Below, in pieces: positions 44,272-56,201 of a DNA stretch of 64,000 nt. The translations under genes were made by a program, and so were the position numbers. Origin of the DNA: Ferruginibacter sp. (GTDB taxonomy: Bacteria; Bacteroidota; Bacteroidia; Chitinophagales; Chitinophagaceae). The stretch covers positions 248,001-312,000 of the forward strand of contig JAGOAX010000001.1 in assembly GCA_017983695.1 (NCBI GenBank). Direction: 5' to 3'. Under the pieces are notes generated by a model, which saw only the letters and a list, made by a program, of their open reading frames with translations, had not been told where the DNA came from and made no database searches. Position 1 is the first letter of the stretch, and each line of letters begins with the position of its first letter.

Positions 44272-45705
44272 TTATTCCGTTTTCTTATTAGCTATCGCAA
44301 TGTAATAAATTGGAATTCCCAATAACACAATCCCTAAACCTATTCCTGCATATAAAGGACTCATCTTTATTAAGAACACACAAAATATTAATGCCAGAAT
44401 GATATAAATGATTGGAAGCACAGGATATCCAAAAGCTTTGTAGGGTCTTTCGGCATCGGGCCTGTCTTTACGTAATTTAAATATGCCCATTATGGTAATG
44501 GCATAAAACAAAACCACTACAAAAGAAATCATATCGAGCAGTTTACCATAAGTACCACTTAAGCAAAGCAGGCATGCCATTACACATTGTGCCCACAATG
44601 CAAATTCGGGTACTGCATTTTTATTTAAGCCGGCTGCTTTTTTAAAGAACAACCCATCTTTTGCCATTGTGTTATATACTCTTGCTCCGGCAAGTATCAA
44701 TCCATTGTTACAACCAAAAGTAGATACCATAATCAGCACTGCAATTACATAAGTTCCGGCATCTCCAAAAATTCCTTTAGCTGCAGCTACGGCAACCCTG
44801 TCATTTTCAGCATTTACAATTCCGTTTAGCGGCAGCACATTTAAATACATCAGGTTGGCACAAACATAAATTACGGTTACAATCAAAGTGCCCAAAAATA
44901 AACTCAATCCAATATTTCTTTTAGGATTTTTTATTTCCCCAGCAATAAATGTCACATTGTTCCAGGCATCGCTGCTAAAAATAGACCCCGACATAGAAGC
45001 AGCTATTGCCCCCATCAATGCTACTCCTCCAATAGAAAACCAATTGCCATTGGGAATAAAACTACCTGCTGCATCTTTTTCCAGTTGTACCGCATTCATT
45101 CCCGTTGCCCAATTCTCGGCCCAAAAACTTTGCTTTGCTAAAAAGAACCCAAATACAATTAACCCAAACAGAGCCAGTAATTTTGCCGAAGTAAATACCC
45201 GTTGTATTAATTTCCCGCCCTGTATGCCTTTTGTATTGATATACGTAAGCAGGACAATTAAAAGAATGGAAACAATTTGTGCTGCAGATATGGTTACGAA
45301 ACCTAAATCTGCAATAATATTTTTTTCACTCAGTGCAGGAATTAAGTACGCTGCAAATTTACTAAACGCCACTCCCACGGCAGCAATAGTAGCCGTTTGT
45401 ATTACTGTAAAAAAACTCCAGCCATATAAAAATCCGGCCAGTGGATTAAAAGCTTCTTTTAAATAAACATACTGCCCCCCGGCTTTAGGAAACATTGCAC
45501 TTAATTCTCCATAACTTAAAGCTGCAGTCAATGTCATAAAACCGGTTATCAGCCAAACAGCAATCAACCATCCGGCACTGCCCACATTACGGGTAATATC
45601 TGCACTAACAATAAAAATGCCGGAGCCAATCATGCTTCCGGCTACAACCATTGTGGCATCAAACAATCCTAAGCTGGGTTTAAAAGTGTTGGTTTGTTCT
45701 GTCAT
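44272..45705 (-). CDS. APC-family amino acid permease
   Basis: A 477-residue transporter with about 12 membrane helices. FDATMVVAGSMIGSGIFIV at about 13-31 is the conserved first helix with the GSGIF substrate loop, and AMFPKAGGQYVYLKEAF the following conserved segment. Closest in style to LAT/cationic amino-acid or serine/threonine exchangers of Bacteroidota; substrate unknown. The ATG at 45705 follows the last T of a terminator without a gap. A start at 45735 would put the hairpin inside the coding region and adds sequence not seen in the family. Confidence 0.88.
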   Translation of the reverse strand: MTEQTNTFKPSLGLFDATMVVAGSMIGSGIFIVSADITRNVGSAGWLIAVWLITGFMTLTAALSYGELSAMFPKAGGQYVYLKEAFNPLAGFLYGWSFFTVIQTATIAAVGVAFSKFAAYLIPALSEKNIIADLGFVTISAAQIVSILLIVLLTYINTKGIQGGKLIQRVFTSAKLLALFGLIVFGFFLAKQSFWAENWATGMNAVQLEKDAAGSFIPNGNWFSIGGVALMGAIAASMSGSIFSSDAWNNVTFIAGEIKNPKRNIGLSLFLGTLIVTVIYVCANLMYLNVLPLNGIVNAENDRVAVAAAKGIFGDAGTYVIAVLIMVSTFGCNNGLILAGARVYNTMAKDGLFFKKAAGLNKNAVPEFALWAQCVMACLLCLSGTYGKLLDMISFVVVLFYAITIMGIFKLRKDRPDAERPYKAFGYPVLPIIYIILALIFCVFLIKMSPLYAGIGLGIVLLGIPIYYIAIANKKTE

Positions 45706-45731
45706 AAAAAAATCCGGTTTAGTTAACCGGA
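45706..45731 (-). terminator. terminator with U-tract running into the permease start codon
   Basis: TCCGGTT / AACCGGA stem (45713-45731), then seven T (45712-45706), then ATG at 45705. It follows the ompH stop by 28 bases. A TATCTTG box (45733-45739) lies just upstream. Confidence 0.8.
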
Positions 45732-45759
45732 ACAAGATAAATAATTTTATTGGATTGGC

Positions 45760-46374
45760 TTACTTATTGCCAGTTGGCTTCAGCTTTTCGTTCATTCCCT
45801 TTATTACATCCTTTGTTATGTCCAGGGTGCTGTCTTTTAAAATTATATAATCCATACCGCCGCCGGTTGTAAGTATATACTGGTATTTTTTTTCTTTATT
45901 ATATGCCTCAAGAAATTCTTTTAATTTTTTCTGAATGCTTTCCATTAACTCAAAACTTTTTTGATTAAGCATTTGGGTTTGGGTTTGCTTTTTTGTTTCA
46001 ATATCCTGTTGCCCCTGCGCTAACTGTACCCTTATATTCTGAATATCTTCCGGGCTGGCATTTGGGTTCTTTTGAATAAAATTATTTTGTTTCGCTTCCA
46101 GTGCTTTGTAATCATTTGTAATTTCTGCCTCTATTCCCTTTTGTTGCTGTTCCAGCTCTTTACGCTTCTGTTTAAAATAAACAATATTTTCATTCAGAGA
46201 GTCAAGTTCTACATACGCAATCCTTGGTTGGTTTAAACCAACTTCACCGGCCTTTGCCATATTGGCTGCATTAGGAATGACTTTTCCGGCTTTACTACCT
46301 GAAAAATTATAATAGTATAAATATCCTAAAGCCGCTATTAAAACTATATTTAGCACAATGGTCAAATTCTTCAT
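45760..46374 (-). CDS. OmpH/Skp-family protein
   Basis: A 204-residue protein: an N-terminal hydrophobic helix (about 3-22, which looks more like an uncleaved anchor than a cleaved signal), then a Gln/Lys/Glu-rich coiled region (about 55-170) of the Skp/OmpH type (YVELDSLNENIVYFKQKRKE). Such proteins hold unfolded outer-membrane proteins in the periplasm. The start at 46374 was chosen since the longer frame (46413) has an out-of-family N-terminus. Confidence 0.82.
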   Translation of the reverse strand: MKNLTIVLNIVLIAALGYLYYYNFSGSKAGKVIPNAANMAKAGEVGLNQPRIAYVELDSLNENIVYFKQKRKELEQQQKGIEAEITNDYKALEAKQNNFIQKNPNASPEDIQNIRVQLAQGQQDIETKKQTQTQMLNQKSFELMESIQKKLKEFLEAYNKEKKYQYILTTGGGMDYIILKDSTLDITKDVIKGMNEKLKPTGNK

Positions 46375-46394
46375 TTCACTGAAATTTAGTATGG

Positions 46395-46423
46395 CAAGAT
46401 AGCGACAAAACAAGATTTGACAA
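46395..46423 (-). promoter_or_regulatory. ompH promoter (TTG-N19-TATCTTG)
   Basis: On the minus strand TTG (46423-46421), 19 bases, then TATCTTG (46401-46395), a variant of the TAnnTTTG box one T shorter. Confidence 0.45.
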
Positions 46424-46644
46424 TAGTTTTAGCCAAAGTTTTAAGAAAGGGTTAACGGAACCAAACTGATAAAATAGTGTACTGAAAGTATATACAGCAA
46501 ATACCGTAATTTAAACAGTATTTTATACGTCTTTTATGATGAATAAGCTGGTGTTATAGCTACTCCATTAAAAGCCTGATTACAAGATTAATTTATTTCA
46601 GATAGTTTTATTTTTTATTAAAAAAAATGAACTTTTCTTTTGAA

Positions 46645-46678
46645 ACAAAAAAGGAGCAGGATTAAATCCTGCTCCTTA
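46645..46678 (-). terminator. intrinsic terminator after rpoC
   Basis: AAGGAGCAGGATT and complement, then CCTTTTTTG on the minus strand. It ends the rpoBC unit. Confidence 0.9.
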
Positions 46679-46699
46679 AGCATATTAAGTTAATTACAT

Positions 46700-49600
46700 T
46701 TACTCTTCGTCATCAAAGCTCATTGCTTCTTTTGTAGTCATCAACAGTTCGTATTCTTCTTTGCTTCCTACGATCATATTTTCAAATTCACGTAAACCTG
46801 TACCGGCTGGTATATGATGTCCTGTAATAACGTTTTCTTTCAGGCCAAGCATTAAATCTGTCTTACCTTGTATAGCAGCAGAAGACAATACTTTAGTTGT
46901 TTCCTGGAATGATGCAGCAGATATCCAGCTATGTGTACCCAATGATGCTTTTGTAATACCCAACAACAACGGTGAAGATGTTGCAGAAGATGCATCACGG
47001 TATTCCACTAATTTTTTATCCGCTCTTCTTAAGATAGAGTTTTCTTCACGTACATCACGTAGTGTAACGATCTGTCCTACTTTCAGTTTGCCGCTATCTC
47101 CTGCTTCGGTAATTACTTTCTTATCAAAGATGTAATCATTCTCTGCATTAAAGTCGTGGCGATCTTCTGTATCTCCTTCTAAGAATTTAGTATCTCCTGC
47201 ATCTTCTACAGTTACCTTACGCATCATCTGCCTAACAATAACCTCAATGTGCTTATCATTAATTCTTACACCCTGTAAACGATAAACTTCCTGAATTTCA
47301 TTTACCACATATTCCTGTACAGCAAACGGTCCTTTAATAGCTAAGATATCAGCCGGAGCAGTTTGTCCATCACTTAAGGCAGCACCTGCTTTTACAAAGT
47401 CACCATCCTGTACAAGGATCTGGCGGCTTAATGGAACCAGGTATTTTTTAATTACGCTGTCTTTAGCTTCAACAATGATCTCCCTGTTACCACGCTTGAT
47501 AGCACCAAAAGTAACCACACCGTCAATTTCACAAACAACCGCAGGGTTGCTTGGGTTTCTTGCTTCAAACAATTCGGTTACACGAGGCAGACCCCCTGTG
47601 ATATCTTTCAGTTTGCTTAATACCCTTGGAATTTTAACCAACACCTGTCCGCTTCTTACATCATCACCTTCTTCAACCACCACATGAGAACCTACCGGTA
47701 AGTTATAAGATTTTTTATCTTTCCCTTCTACAATAATGGTTGGTAATTTGGTTTTATCTTTTGTTTCAATAACCACTTTTTCACGGTGACCGGTTTGTTC
47801 ATCCGATTCATCACGATAAGTAATACCATCTAACAAAGATTCGAATTTAATTACACCACCCACTTCAGCAACAATTACGTTGTTGAACGGATCCCATGTA
47901 CAAATAACATCGCCTTTAGTTACTTTCTGTCCGTCTTTTACGTTAAGTGTAGCACCGTAAGGTATGTTGCTGGTAATTAATAAACGATCATTTTTAACAT
48001 CCATAATCCTTACCTCGCCGGTACGTCCTATTACTACATGAGCTTTTTTACCTTCATTGTCTTCTGTAACAACTGTACGTAAACCGTCAAACTGTATAGT
48101 ACCATCAAACTTAGCTGGTAAAGTAGATTCTACAGAAGCTGAACCTGCCACACCACCCACGTGGAAAGTACGTAATGTTAACTGTGTACCCGGCTCACCA
48201 ATTGATTGTGCTGCAATGATACCCACTGCATCACCACGTTGTGCCAGCATACCGCTTGCAAGGTTTTTACCATAGCATTTTACACAAACGCCACGTTTGC
48301 TTTCGCAGGTTAATACCGAACGTATTTCAACAGTTTCAATACCACTCTCATCAATTTTCTTAGCCATCTCTGCACTAATCTCTTCACCAGCTTCTATTAA
48401 CAATTCTTCAGTTAAAGGATGATATACATTATGTAATGACATACGTCCTTCAATCCTGTCGCTTAATCCTTCAATAATATCTTCATTATCTTTTAAAGCA
48501 GATGTTGCAATACCACGTAATGTGCCGCAATCTTCTTCATTGATAACTACATCCTGAGAAACGTCAACCAACCTACGTGTTAAGTAACCGGCATCCGCTG
48601 TTTTCAAAGCCGTATCCGCCAAACCTTTACGGGCACCATGCGTAGAGATAAAGTACTCCAATACACTTAAACCATCTTTAAAGTTTGCAAGGATTGGGTT
48701 TTCAATAATCTCACTTCCACTGCTACCAGATTTACGTGGCTTAGCCATCAATCCCCTTAAACCTGCCAGCTGCTTAATTTGCTGCTTACTACCACGGGCT
48801 CCACTATCCAACATCATATAAACAGAGTTAAAACCTTGCTTATCTGCTGCCAGTTCTCTAATTAATGTTTCAGTTACTTTAGTATCCACACGACTCCAGA
48901 TATCAATGATCTGGTTGTAACGCTCGTTATTGGTGATTAAACCCATATTGTAGTTCTCCCAAACCTCTGCAACTTCCGATTGAGCATTCTCAATCATCTG
49001 CTGTTTAATTTCAGGAATGATCAGATCATTAATGTTAAACGACAGACCACCTTTAAACGCCATACGATATCCCAGTGTCTTAATATCATCCAGGAATTTT
49101 GCAGTGGTAGGAACGTCGGTCCATTTAATAATATCACCAACAATCTCCCTCAATGATTTTTTAGTTAAAAGTGCATTTATAAAGCCTACGCTTTTGGGTA
49201 CATGCTGGTTAAATAGTACACGGCCAACTGTTGTTTCAATTAATTTATTGGTTAAAGTACCATCTGCATTACGCACATTTGCTTTTACTCTTATGTTAGC
49301 ATGAAGATCAACCTGCTTTTCGTTGAAAGCAATAATAACTTCATCGGCAGAGTAGAATGCTTTACCTTCTCCATTTACTTTTTCAGTTGCAGTAGATTTT
49401 CTACCCTTTGTAATATAATACAATCCAAGAACCATATCCTGAGAAGGAAGAGTGATTGGTGTACCATTTTGAGGATTCAAAATATTATGAGAAGAAAGCA
49501 TTAATAACTGGGCTTCCAAAATAGATGCACTGCTCAAAGGCACATGCACCGCCATCTGATCACCATCAAAATCGGCGTTGAAAGATGTGGTTACCAATGG

Positions 49601-50992
49601 ATGCAATTGTATCGCTTTACCTTCAATCAATTTTGGCTGGAAGGCCTGGATTGACAAACGGTGAAGTGTTGGAGCCCTGTTTAACATTACAGGGTGACCT
49701 TTCAAAATATTCTCTAAGATATCCCAGATGATCGCCTCTTTCTTATCAACAAGCTTACGGGCAGATTTTACTGTTTTAACGATACCTCTTTCAATTAATT
49801 TGCGAATAATAAATGGCTTAAACAATTCTGCAGCCATATCTTTTGGTAAACCGCACTCATGCATTTTCAATTCGGGCCCTACCACAATTACAGAACGACC
49901 TGAATAATCTACACGTTTACCTAATAAGTTCTGACGGAAACGTCCTTGTTTACCTTTCAGTACATCACTTAATGATTTCAATGCACGACCACCTTCTGCT
50001 TTTACTGCATTTGATTTACGGCTATTATCAAACAGTGAATCTATAGCTTCCTGCAGCATACGTTTTTCATTACGTAAGATCACTTCAGGAGCTTTAATTT
50101 CTAATAATCTTTTTAAACGGTTATTACGGATAATAACACGACGGTATAAATCATTCAGATCAGAAGATGCAAAACGACCACCATCCAATGGAACCAAGGG
50201 ACGTAATTCCGGTGGAATTACAGGAATATATTGCATTACCATCCATTCCGGACGGTTGTTGATCCTTGTATTAGCATCACGGAAGCCTTCCACCACACTC
50301 AATCTTTTTAAAGCATCTGCTTTACGTTGCTGAGATGTTTCGTTTGCCGCAGAGTGACGCAGATCAAAACTCAATTGATCAAGATCGATGCGCTGTAACA
50401 TATCATGCACAGCCTGTGCACCCATCTTTGCTATGAATTTGTTTGGATCTTCATCAGGCAGATGCTGGTTATCTTTTGGAAGTGTATCTAAAATATCTAA
50501 GTATTCTTCTTCCGTCAACAGGTCACCGTAGTTCTGTCCTTTATCTGCACGGATACCTGATTGAATTACCACAAACCTTTCATAATACACAATGCTCTCT
50601 AATTTCTTAGAGCTCATTCCTAATAAATAACCAATTTTATTTGGTAAAGATTTAAAGTACCAAATATGCACCACAGGTACCACCAATTTGATATGCCCCA
50701 TTCTTTCACGACGTACTTTTTTCTCTGTTACTTCCACACCGCAACGATCGCACACTATACCCTTGTAACGGATACGCTTATATTTTCCGCAGGCACATTC
50801 ATAATCCTTTACCGGTCCAAAAATCCTTTCGCAAAACAAACCATCTCTTTCAGGTTTGTAAGTACGATAATTAATTGTTTCCGGCTTTAAAATTTCGCCA
50901 TAGCTTTTTTCCAAAATGCTGTCCGGAGAAGCCAAACCAATAGTGATTTGTGAGAAAGTTGCCCTCGGACGGTTTTCTTTTTTGAATGCCAT
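46700..50992 (-). CDS. rpoC: RNA polymerase subunit beta'
   Basis: A 1430-residue large subunit. Zinc site 1 near the N-terminus ([20 protein letters not shown]), the active-site [12 protein letters not shown] with the three Asp that bind Mg2+, and zinc site 2 ([13 protein letters not shown]). The trigger loop region includes [16 protein letters not shown]. Length is normal for Bacteroidota. A 95-base gap with a hairpin separates it from rpoB. Confidence 0.98.
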   Translation of the reverse strand: MAFKKENRPRATFSQITIGLASPDSILEKSYGEILKPETINYRTYKPERDGLFCERIFGPVKDYECACGKYKRIRYKGIVCDRCGVEVTEKKVRRERMGHIKLVVPVVHIWYFKSLPNKIGYLLGMSSKKLESIVYYERFVVIQSGIRADKGQNYGDLLTEEEYLDILDTLPKDNQHLPDEDPNKFIAKMGAQAVHDMLQRIDLDQLSFDLRHSAANETSQQRKADALKRLSVVEGFRDANTRINNRPEWMVMQYIPVIPPELRPLVPLDGGRFASSDLNDLYRRVIIRNNRLKRLLEIKAPEVILRNEKRMLQEAIDSLFDNSRKSNAVKAEGGRALKSLSDVLKGKQGRFRQNLLGKRVDYSGRSVIVVGPELKMHECGLPKDMAAELFKPFIIRKLIERGIVKTVKSARKLVDKKEAIIWDILENILKGHPVMLNRAPTLHRLSIQAFQPKLIEGKAIQLHPLVTTSFNADFDGDQMAVHVPLSSASILEAQLLMLSSHNILNPQNGTPITLPSQDMVLGLYYITKGRKSTATEKVNGEGKAFYSADEVIIAFNEKQVDLHANIRVKANVRNADGTLTNKLIETTVGRVLFNQHVPKSVGFINALLTKKSLREIVGDIIKWTDVPTTAKFLDDIKTLGYRMAFKGGLSFNINDLIIPEIKQQMIENAQSEVAEVWENYNMGLITNNERYNQIIDIWSRVDTKVTETLIRELAADKQGFNSVYMMLDSGARGSKQQIKQLAGLRGLMAKPRKSGSSGSEIIENPILANFKDGLSVLEYFISTHGARKGLADTALKTADAGYLTRRLVDVSQDVVINEEDCGTLRGIATSALKDNEDIIEGLSDRIEGRMSLHNVYHPLTEELLIEAGEEISAEMAKKIDESGIETVEIRSVLTCESKRGVCVKCYGKNLASGMLAQRGDAVGIIAAQSIGEPGTQLTLRTFHVGGVAGSASVESTLPAKFDGTIQFDGLRTVVTEDNEGKKAHVVIGRTGEVRIMDVKNDRLLITSNIPYGATLNVKDGQKVTKGDVICTWDPFNNVIVAEVGGVIKFESLLDGITYRDESDEQTGHREKVVIETKDKTKLPTIIVEGKDKKSYNLPVGSHVVVEEGDDVRSGQVLVKIPRVLSKLKDITGGLPRVTELFEARNPSNPAVVCEIDGVVTFGAIKRGNREIIVEAKDSVIKKYLVPLSRQILVQDGDFVKAGAALSDGQTAPADILAIKGPFAVQEYVVNEIQEVYRLQGVRINDKHIEVIVRQMMRKVTVEDAGDTKFLEGDTEDRHDFNAENDYIFDKKVITEAGDSGKLKVGQIVTLRDVREENSILRRADKKLVEYRDASSATSSPLLLGITKASLGTHSWISAASFQETTKVLSSAAIQGKTDLMLGLKENVITGHHIPAGTGLREFENMIVGSKEEYELLMTTKEAMSFDDEE

Positions 50993-51038
50993 ATTTCTAA
51001 TAATAATTGTAGTGTTAAATAATCGAATTCAAAAGACA

Positions 51039-51075
51039 AAATAAAGAAGCCAAAACTATTTCGACTTCTTTATTT
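51039..51075 (-). other. hairpin between rpoB and rpoC
   Basis: AAATAAAGAAG and exact complement around a 15-base loop, in the 95-base rpoB-rpoC spacer. It can act in partial termination, RNase processing or mRNA stability. Confidence 0.55.
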
Positions 51076-51087
51076 ATAATTATTTGA

Positions 51088-54000
51088 TTACTCGAATTTC
51101 AAATCAAGACCTAAACCTCTTAATTCATGTACCAGTACATTGAATGATTCAGGGATACCTGCTCTTGGAATGTTATCACCTTTTACAATTGCTTCGTATG
51201 TTTTAGCCCTTCCGATGATATCATCCGATTTAAGCGTTAACAATTCCTGCAGAATGTTAGATGCACCATAAGCTTCCAGTGCCCAAACCTCCATCTCACC
51301 AAATCTTTGTCCACCAAACTGCGCCTTACCACCTAAAGGTTGCTGCGTAATTAAACTGTATGGTCCGATTGAACGGGCATGCATTTTATCATCCACCATA
51401 TGGTGCAGCTTAATGATGTAGATGATACCCACGGTTGCTTTCTGATCGAAGCGTTCGCCGGTTTCTCCATCATACAAATAAGTGTGACCGAATTTAGGTA
51501 AGCCTGCTTTATCGATGTTTTCTGCAATTTCATCTACAGAAGCACCGTCGAAAATTGGTGTTGCAAAACGAACGCCTAGTTTTTCACCAGCCCAGCCTAA
51601 CGCTGTTTCATATATCTGTCCAAGGTTCATACGACTAGGTACACCCAATGGATTCAATACAATATCAACCGGTGTTCCGTCTTCAAGGAAAGGCATATCT
51701 TCCTGGCGAACGATCTTAGCAACAATACCTTTGTTACCGTGACGACCCGCCATTTTATCACCCACTTTAAGTTTACGTTTAACAGCTAAATAAACTTTAG
51801 CCAGTTTTAACACACCTGCTGGTAATTCATCACCAATGCTGATGTTGAATTTTTCTCTTTTATAACGACCCAACTCTTCATTAAATTTAATATTGAAGTT
51901 GTGCAGTAATATATTGATAAGTTCATCAACTTTAGCATCACCTGTCCATCCTAATGGGTTAACATTCTGATAGTCGATATTCGCTAAGTTTTTAGCATTG
52001 AATTTTGCGCCTTTACCAATCAACACTTCACCAAAGTTATTGCTAACACCTGCACTGCTCTTATCTTTCAATAAGGTCTGCAGTTTATTGATCAGCAATT
52101 CCATCAGGTCAGTTTCATTCTTCTCATGCGTTTTTTCAATCTTATCCAACTGAGCTTTTTCTCTAACTTTTGCGTTCTTATCTTTCTTAGCTCTCTGGAA
52201 TAATTTTTTATCAATAACCACACCTTCAGTACCGCTTGGTGCTTTTAATGAGGCATCTTTTGCATCGCCGGCTTTATCACCAAAGATGGCACGTAACAAC
52301 TTCTCTTCAGGAGTTGGATCGCTTTCTCCTTTTGGAGTTATTTTACCAATGATGATGTCGCCTTCTTTAATATGTGCGCCAATACGGATGATACCGTTTT
52401 GATCAAGATCTTTTGTTGCTTCTTCACTTACGTTCGGAATATCTGGTGTCAGTTCTTCTTCACCTAATTTAGTATCACGTACTTCAATTTCAAATTCGCT
52501 GATATGAATTGAAGTAAACAGATCTTCCTTAACTACTTTCTCACTGATTACGATCGCATCTTCAAAGTTGTACCCTTTCCATGGCATGAATGCTACTTTC
52601 ATGTTTCTACCTAAAGCTAATTCGCCGCCTTTGGTTGCATAACCTTCAGTTAAGAAATCACCTTCCCCAACTTTTTGTCCTTTAACTACAGCCGGACGTA
52701 AGTTGATAGTGGTTTCCTGGTTGGTACGAACGAATTTAGTTAAGCGATAAACCACTAAATCTTCTTCGAAAGAAACTAATTGCTGTGTTTCATTTCTCTT
52801 ATAGCGAACATGGATTTCGTTTGCATCTACATACTCAACCACACCATCTCCGTCTGCATGAATTTGAATCCTTGCATCACGGGCAGCTTTGCCTTCTAAA
52901 CCGGTACCAACAATAGGTACTTCTGGCTTAATTAATGGTACAGCCTGGCGTTGCATATTCGATCCCATCAAGGCACGATTAGCATCATCATGCTCAAGGA
53001 ACGGAATTAATGAAGCACTTAAACCAACGATCTGGTTTGGCGCCACGTCCATATATTCCACTTCGTTTTTATCTAAGATCGGGAAGTCACCGGTCTGGCG
53101 GCTTTTGATCCTGTCTTCAACAAAATTTCCTTTTGCATCAATATCAATATTTGCTTGTGCAATCTTCGCTGTATCTTCTTCCTCTGCACTCAGGAAAGTA
53201 ATTTTCTTCATATCCACTTTACCATCATCAACTTTATGATAAGGAGTTTCAATAAAGCCCATTTCATTGATCTTGGCATGTACACAAAGTGTAGATATCA
53301 AACCAATGTTTGGTCCTTCAGGAGTTTCAATAGTACATAAACGGCCGTAATGAGAATAGTGAACGTCACGAACCTCAAAACCAGCTCTTTCCCTGCTTAA
53401 ACCACCGGGTCCAAGTGCGGAGATACGACGCTTGTGCGTTATCTCACTCAAAGGATTGGTTTGATCTAAGAACTGGCTCAACTGAGACGTACCAAAGAAA
53501 GAATTGATAACAGAAGATAATGTTCTTGCATTGATCAGATCTACCGGAGTGAATACCTCGTTATCACGTACGTTCATTCTTTCACGGATGGTACGGGCCA
53601 TACGGGCCAAACCAACACCAAATTGAGCATATAATTGCTCACCCACTGTACGAACACGACGGTTACTTAAGTGATCAATATCATCCACTTCACTTTTGCC
53701 ATTGGTTAATAATACCAATGTTTTAATGATGGCGATAATGTCGTCTTTAGTTAATACTTTCTTCTCAATAGGGAAGTTTAAACCAAGGCGACGGTTAATT
53801 TTATAACGGCCTACTTCGCCTAAATCGTAACGCTTATCACTGAAGAATAATTTATCAATAATACCACGTGCAGTTTCATCATCCGGAGCATCGGCACCTC
53901 TTAATTGTTTATAGATATGCTGTACCGCTTCCAGTTCACTGTTAGAAGTATCTTTATTTAATGTATTGTAAATAATGGCATAATCACCACTCATTTCTTC

Positions 54001-54897
54001 TTTCTGAATAAATACGCTTTTAACATCCATTTCCAGGATTAAAGCAATGTTAGTCTCATCTAACAAAGTATCTCTTTCTAATACTATTTCATTTCTTTCG
54101 ATAGAAACTACTTCACCGGTATCTTCATCTACAAAATCTTCAACCCAGGTACGCAATACACGTGCAGCTAAACGCTTACCAATGCAGCCTGCCAAAGTCT
54201 TTTTATCAGCTTTAACTTCGTTGGCCATACCAAATAATTCAAGTATGTCCTTATCAGTTTCAAAGCCTATAGAGCGTAATAAAGTAGTAACAGGGAATTT
54301 TTTCTTACGATCAATGTAAGCAAACATAACGTTATTGATGTCTGTTGCAAATTCCATCCAGGCACCTTTGAAAGGTATTACTCTTGCTGAGTAAATTTTG
54401 GTACCGTTGGGGTGAATAGATTGACCGAAGAATACACCAGGTGAACGGTGTAACTGGCTAACCACAACCCTTTCTGCTCCGTTAATAACAAAAGTACCAC
54501 GTGGGGTCATGTAAGGAATGTTTCCTAAGAATACATCTTGAACAATGGTTTGAAAATCTACATGCTCTTCGTCATTACAACTTAAACGCAGTTTTGCTTT
54601 AAGCGGAACCGCATAGGTCAGCCCCCTTTCAATACATTCCTCAATAGTATAACGTGGGGGATCTACAAAGTAATCCAGGAATTCCAGTACGAAAATGTTA
54701 CGGGTATCTGTAATAGGAAAATTTTCCTTAAATACACGGAACAATCCTTCCACATTCCTTTTATCGGGGGTGGTTTCTAACTGGAAAAAATCTTTAAAAG
54801 ACTGAATCTGGATACCGAGCAAATCGGGGGTTTCTGCTAAATGTTCAATCTTTCCGAAATTGATACGCTTAGCAGCTGGTGTTTTTGTTGCAGACAT
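51088..54897 (-). CDS. rpoB: RNA polymerase subunit beta
   Basis: A 1269-residue subunit. The rifampicin region reads [21 protein letters not shown] with the His and Ser of sensitive enzymes kept; the only change from E. coli in DQNNPLS is Asn to Thr. The later [12 protein letters not shown] and [10 protein letters not shown] are the active-centre lysines. Length is normal. It has its own -7 box in a 259-base spacer after rplL. Confidence 0.98.
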   Translation of the reverse strand: MSATKTPAAKRINFGKIEHLAETPDLLGIQIQSFKDFFQLETTPDKRNVEGLFRVFKENFPITDTRNIFVLEFLDYFVDPPRYTIEECIERGLTYAVPLKAKLRLSCNDEEHVDFQTIVQDVFLGNIPYMTPRGTFVINGAERVVVSQLHRSPGVFFGQSIHPNGTKIYSARVIPFKGAWMEFATDINNVMFAYIDRKKKFPVTTLLRSIGFETDKDILELFGMANEVKADKKTLAGCIGKRLAARVLRTWVEDFVDEDTGEVVSIERNEIVLERDTLLDETNIALILEMDVKSVFIQKEEMSGDYAIIYNTLNKDTSNSELEAVQHIYKQLRGADAPDDETARGIIDKLFFSDKRYDLGEVGRYKINRRLGLNFPIEKKVLTKDDIIAIIKTLVLLTNGKSEVDDIDHLSNRRVRTVGEQLYAQFGVGLARMARTIRERMNVRDNEVFTPVDLINARTLSSVINSFFGTSQLSQFLDQTNPLSEITHKRRISALGPGGLSRERAGFEVRDVHYSHYGRLCTIETPEGPNIGLISTLCVHAKINEMGFIETPYHKVDDGKVDMKKITFLSAEEEDTAKIAQANIDIDAKGNFVEDRIKSRQTGDFPILDKNEVEYMDVAPNQIVGLSASLIPFLEHDDANRALMGSNMQRQAVPLIKPEVPIVGTGLEGKAARDARIQIHADGDGVVEYVDANEIHVRYKRNETQQLVSFEEDLVVYRLTKFVRTNQETTINLRPAVVKGQKVGEGDFLTEGYATKGGELALGRNMKVAFMPWKGYNFEDAIVISEKVVKEDLFTSIHISEFEIEVRDTKLGEEELTPDIPNVSEEATKDLDQNGIIRIGAHIKEGDIIIGKITPKGESDPTPEEKLLRAIFGDKAGDAKDASLKAPSGTEGVVIDKKLFQRAKKDKNAKVREKAQLDKIEKTHEKNETDLMELLINKLQTLLKDKSSAGVSNNFGEVLIGKGAKFNAKNLANIDYQNVNPLGWTGDAKVDELINILLHNFNIKFNEELGRYKREKFNISIGDELPAGVLKLAKVYLAVKRKLKVGDKMAGRHGNKGIVAKIVRQEDMPFLEDGTPVDIVLNPLGVPSRMNLGQIYETALGWAGEKLGVRFATPIFDGASVDEIAENIDKAGLPKFGHTYLYDGETGERFDQKATVGIIYIIKLHHMVDDKMHARSIGPYSLITQQPLGGKAQFGGQRFGEMEVWALEAYGASNILQELLTLKSDDIIGRAKTYEAIVKGDNIPRAGIPESFNVLVHELRGLGLDLKFE

Positions 54898-54987
54898 ATT
54901 GTAATTAAGACGTTTAAGTGTGCAGAAGATCCTTTTAAAATAAGCCTAGATAACTATAAATGCCACTATGCCTAAATTAAAGGAGGG

Positions 54988-54995
54988 CAAAGGTA
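54988..54995 (-). promoter_or_regulatory. TAnnTTTG (-7) box of rpoB
   Basis: TACCTTTG on the minus strand, with a leader of about 90 bases to the rpoB ATG. Confidence 0.6.
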
Positions 54996-55101
54996 GGGGA
55001 ATATTTCCGATTTTTAAATTACTATATACGATTTTTTGGGGAACTGGAAGGGTTTTTGTGGATAACCCGTTTTTTTTACTTTTCTACAGCCCGAAGAAAG
55101 C

Positions 55102-55130
55102 AAAAAGCCGAAGATTTCTCCCCGGCTTTT
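55102..55130 (-). terminator. intrinsic terminator between rplL and rpoB
   Basis: AAAAGCCG / CGGCTTTT around a 12-base loop, 26 bases after the rplL stop. Partial termination would lower rpoBC relative to ribosomal proteins. Confidence 0.75.
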
Positions 55131-55156
55131 AAAGCTATTTTAGAAACTACTAAAAA

Positions 55157-55528
55157 TTAAGCAATTTCAACCTCAGCACCAGCTTCAGTTAATTTTACTT
55201 TTAATTCTTCGGCAGTTGCTTTATCAACACCTTCTTTAACTGGTTTTGGAGCGCCATCAACTAAGTCTTTAGCTTCTTTAAGTCCTAAACCGGTTAATTC
55301 TTTAACGATCTTAACAATCGCTAATTTGTTTGCGCCAGCAGCTTTCAAGATAACATTGAAAGATGTTTTCTCTTCAGCAGCAGCAGCTTCGCCACCACCA
55401 GCACTTACTACAACTGCAGCAGCAGCTGGTTCAATACCGTATTCTGATTTTAAAAATTCAGCTAATTCCTGAACTTCTTTTACTGTTAAGCCTACTAATG
55501 ATTCAGCTAATACTTTTACGTCTGCCAT
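55157..55528 (-). CDS. rplL: 50S ribosomal protein L7/L12
   Basis: A 123-residue stalk protein. N-terminal dimer domain (about 1-32), Ala/Gly-rich hinge (33-50), C-terminal factor-binding domain ([41 protein letters not shown] in parts). Present in several copies on the 50S stalk with L10. Follows rplJ by 119 bases; that spacer holds a small CTCCG/CGGAG hairpin. Confidence 0.97.
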   Translation of the reverse strand: MADVKVLAESLVGLTVKEVQELAEFLKSEYGIEPAAAAVVVSAGGGEAAAAEEKTSFNVILKAAGANKLAIVKIVKELTGLGLKEAKDLVDGAPKPVKEGVDKATAEELKVKLTEAGAEVEIA

Positions 55529-55647
55529 AATAATTAAATTTTTTCCGCCTTCATTGTTTTTGACTCCGGCGGAGGTTTAAAAAAATTTGTTTTTGCCTTT
55601 TGTTTTACACCATCTGGCCAGGTAATATTTTAATTTTTTCAATGCAC

Positions 55648-56163
55648 TTATTCAGCAACTGCAACTTCAGCAGCAGCTTCGGGCCTGTTTTGCAAAGCGC
55701 CAATAACACGTTGTATTGGAGACTGCAATAAACCAATCACCTCACCGATCAATTCATTCTTGGTTTTGATCTTAGTTAACGCTACCAATTGGTTATCGCC
55801 AACAAATACATCACCATTAATGAAAGCCGCTTTAAGTTCAGGCTTTTCGCCTTTACTTTCTTTACGGAAACTGCTTAAAATAACAGCTGGGTCTTTTGGA
55901 TTTTCGCTGAATAATAAAGCCGTTACTTTATGTAAAGAATCATAAACACCTGCGTACTTTTCTGCATCAATACCTTCTAATGCTTTTTTAATTAAAGTGT
56001 TTTTAGCCACTTTCATTTCTACCTGCTTATCAAAGCAAACACGGCGCAGTTTGGTTACCTGTGCAACAGTTAAACTTTCTGTATCAGTAATGTAGAAGTT
56101 ATTATATTGACTGAATTTCTCTTTAAGAAAATCAATCACTTCATTTTTTTCCTGTTTTGTCAT
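55648..56163 (-). CDS. rplJ: 50S ribosomal protein L10
   Basis: A 171-residue uL10, the stalk base that binds 23S rRNA and L7/L12. MTKQEKNEVIDFLKEKFSQ then LRRVCFDKQVEMKVAKNTLIKKAL. It lies 38 bases after rplA, so there is no room for the long L10-L12 leader known from E. coli. Confidence 0.96.
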   Translation of the reverse strand: MTKQEKNEVIDFLKEKFSQYNNFYITDTESLTVAQVTKLRRVCFDKQVEMKVAKNTLIKKALEGIDAEKYAGVYDSLHKVTALLFSENPKDPAVILSSFRKESKGEKPELKAAFINGDVFVGDNQLVALTKIKTKNELIGEVIGLLQSPIQRVIGALQNRPEAAAEVAVAE

Positions 56164-56201
56164 AACAAATATTTTTTGTCAACCCTGGTATAAACCCAGG
56201 A

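Larger units (their letters stand above)
46375..46699. other. ompH-rpoC spacer
   Basis: A 325-base spacer. It holds the ompH promoter at one end, the rpoC terminator at the other, and between about 46430 and 46640 only A/T-rich sequence with no gene, hairpin or repeat that I can support. Confidence 0.6.

Noticed and set aside
46700-54897. Antisense frames in rpoC and rpoB
   Set aside because: They are shadows of two very conserved coding regions, without promoters or recognisable products.
56164-56201. L10-L12 leader upstream of rplJ
   Set aside because: Only 38 bases separate rplA and rplJ, too short for the known leader structure.
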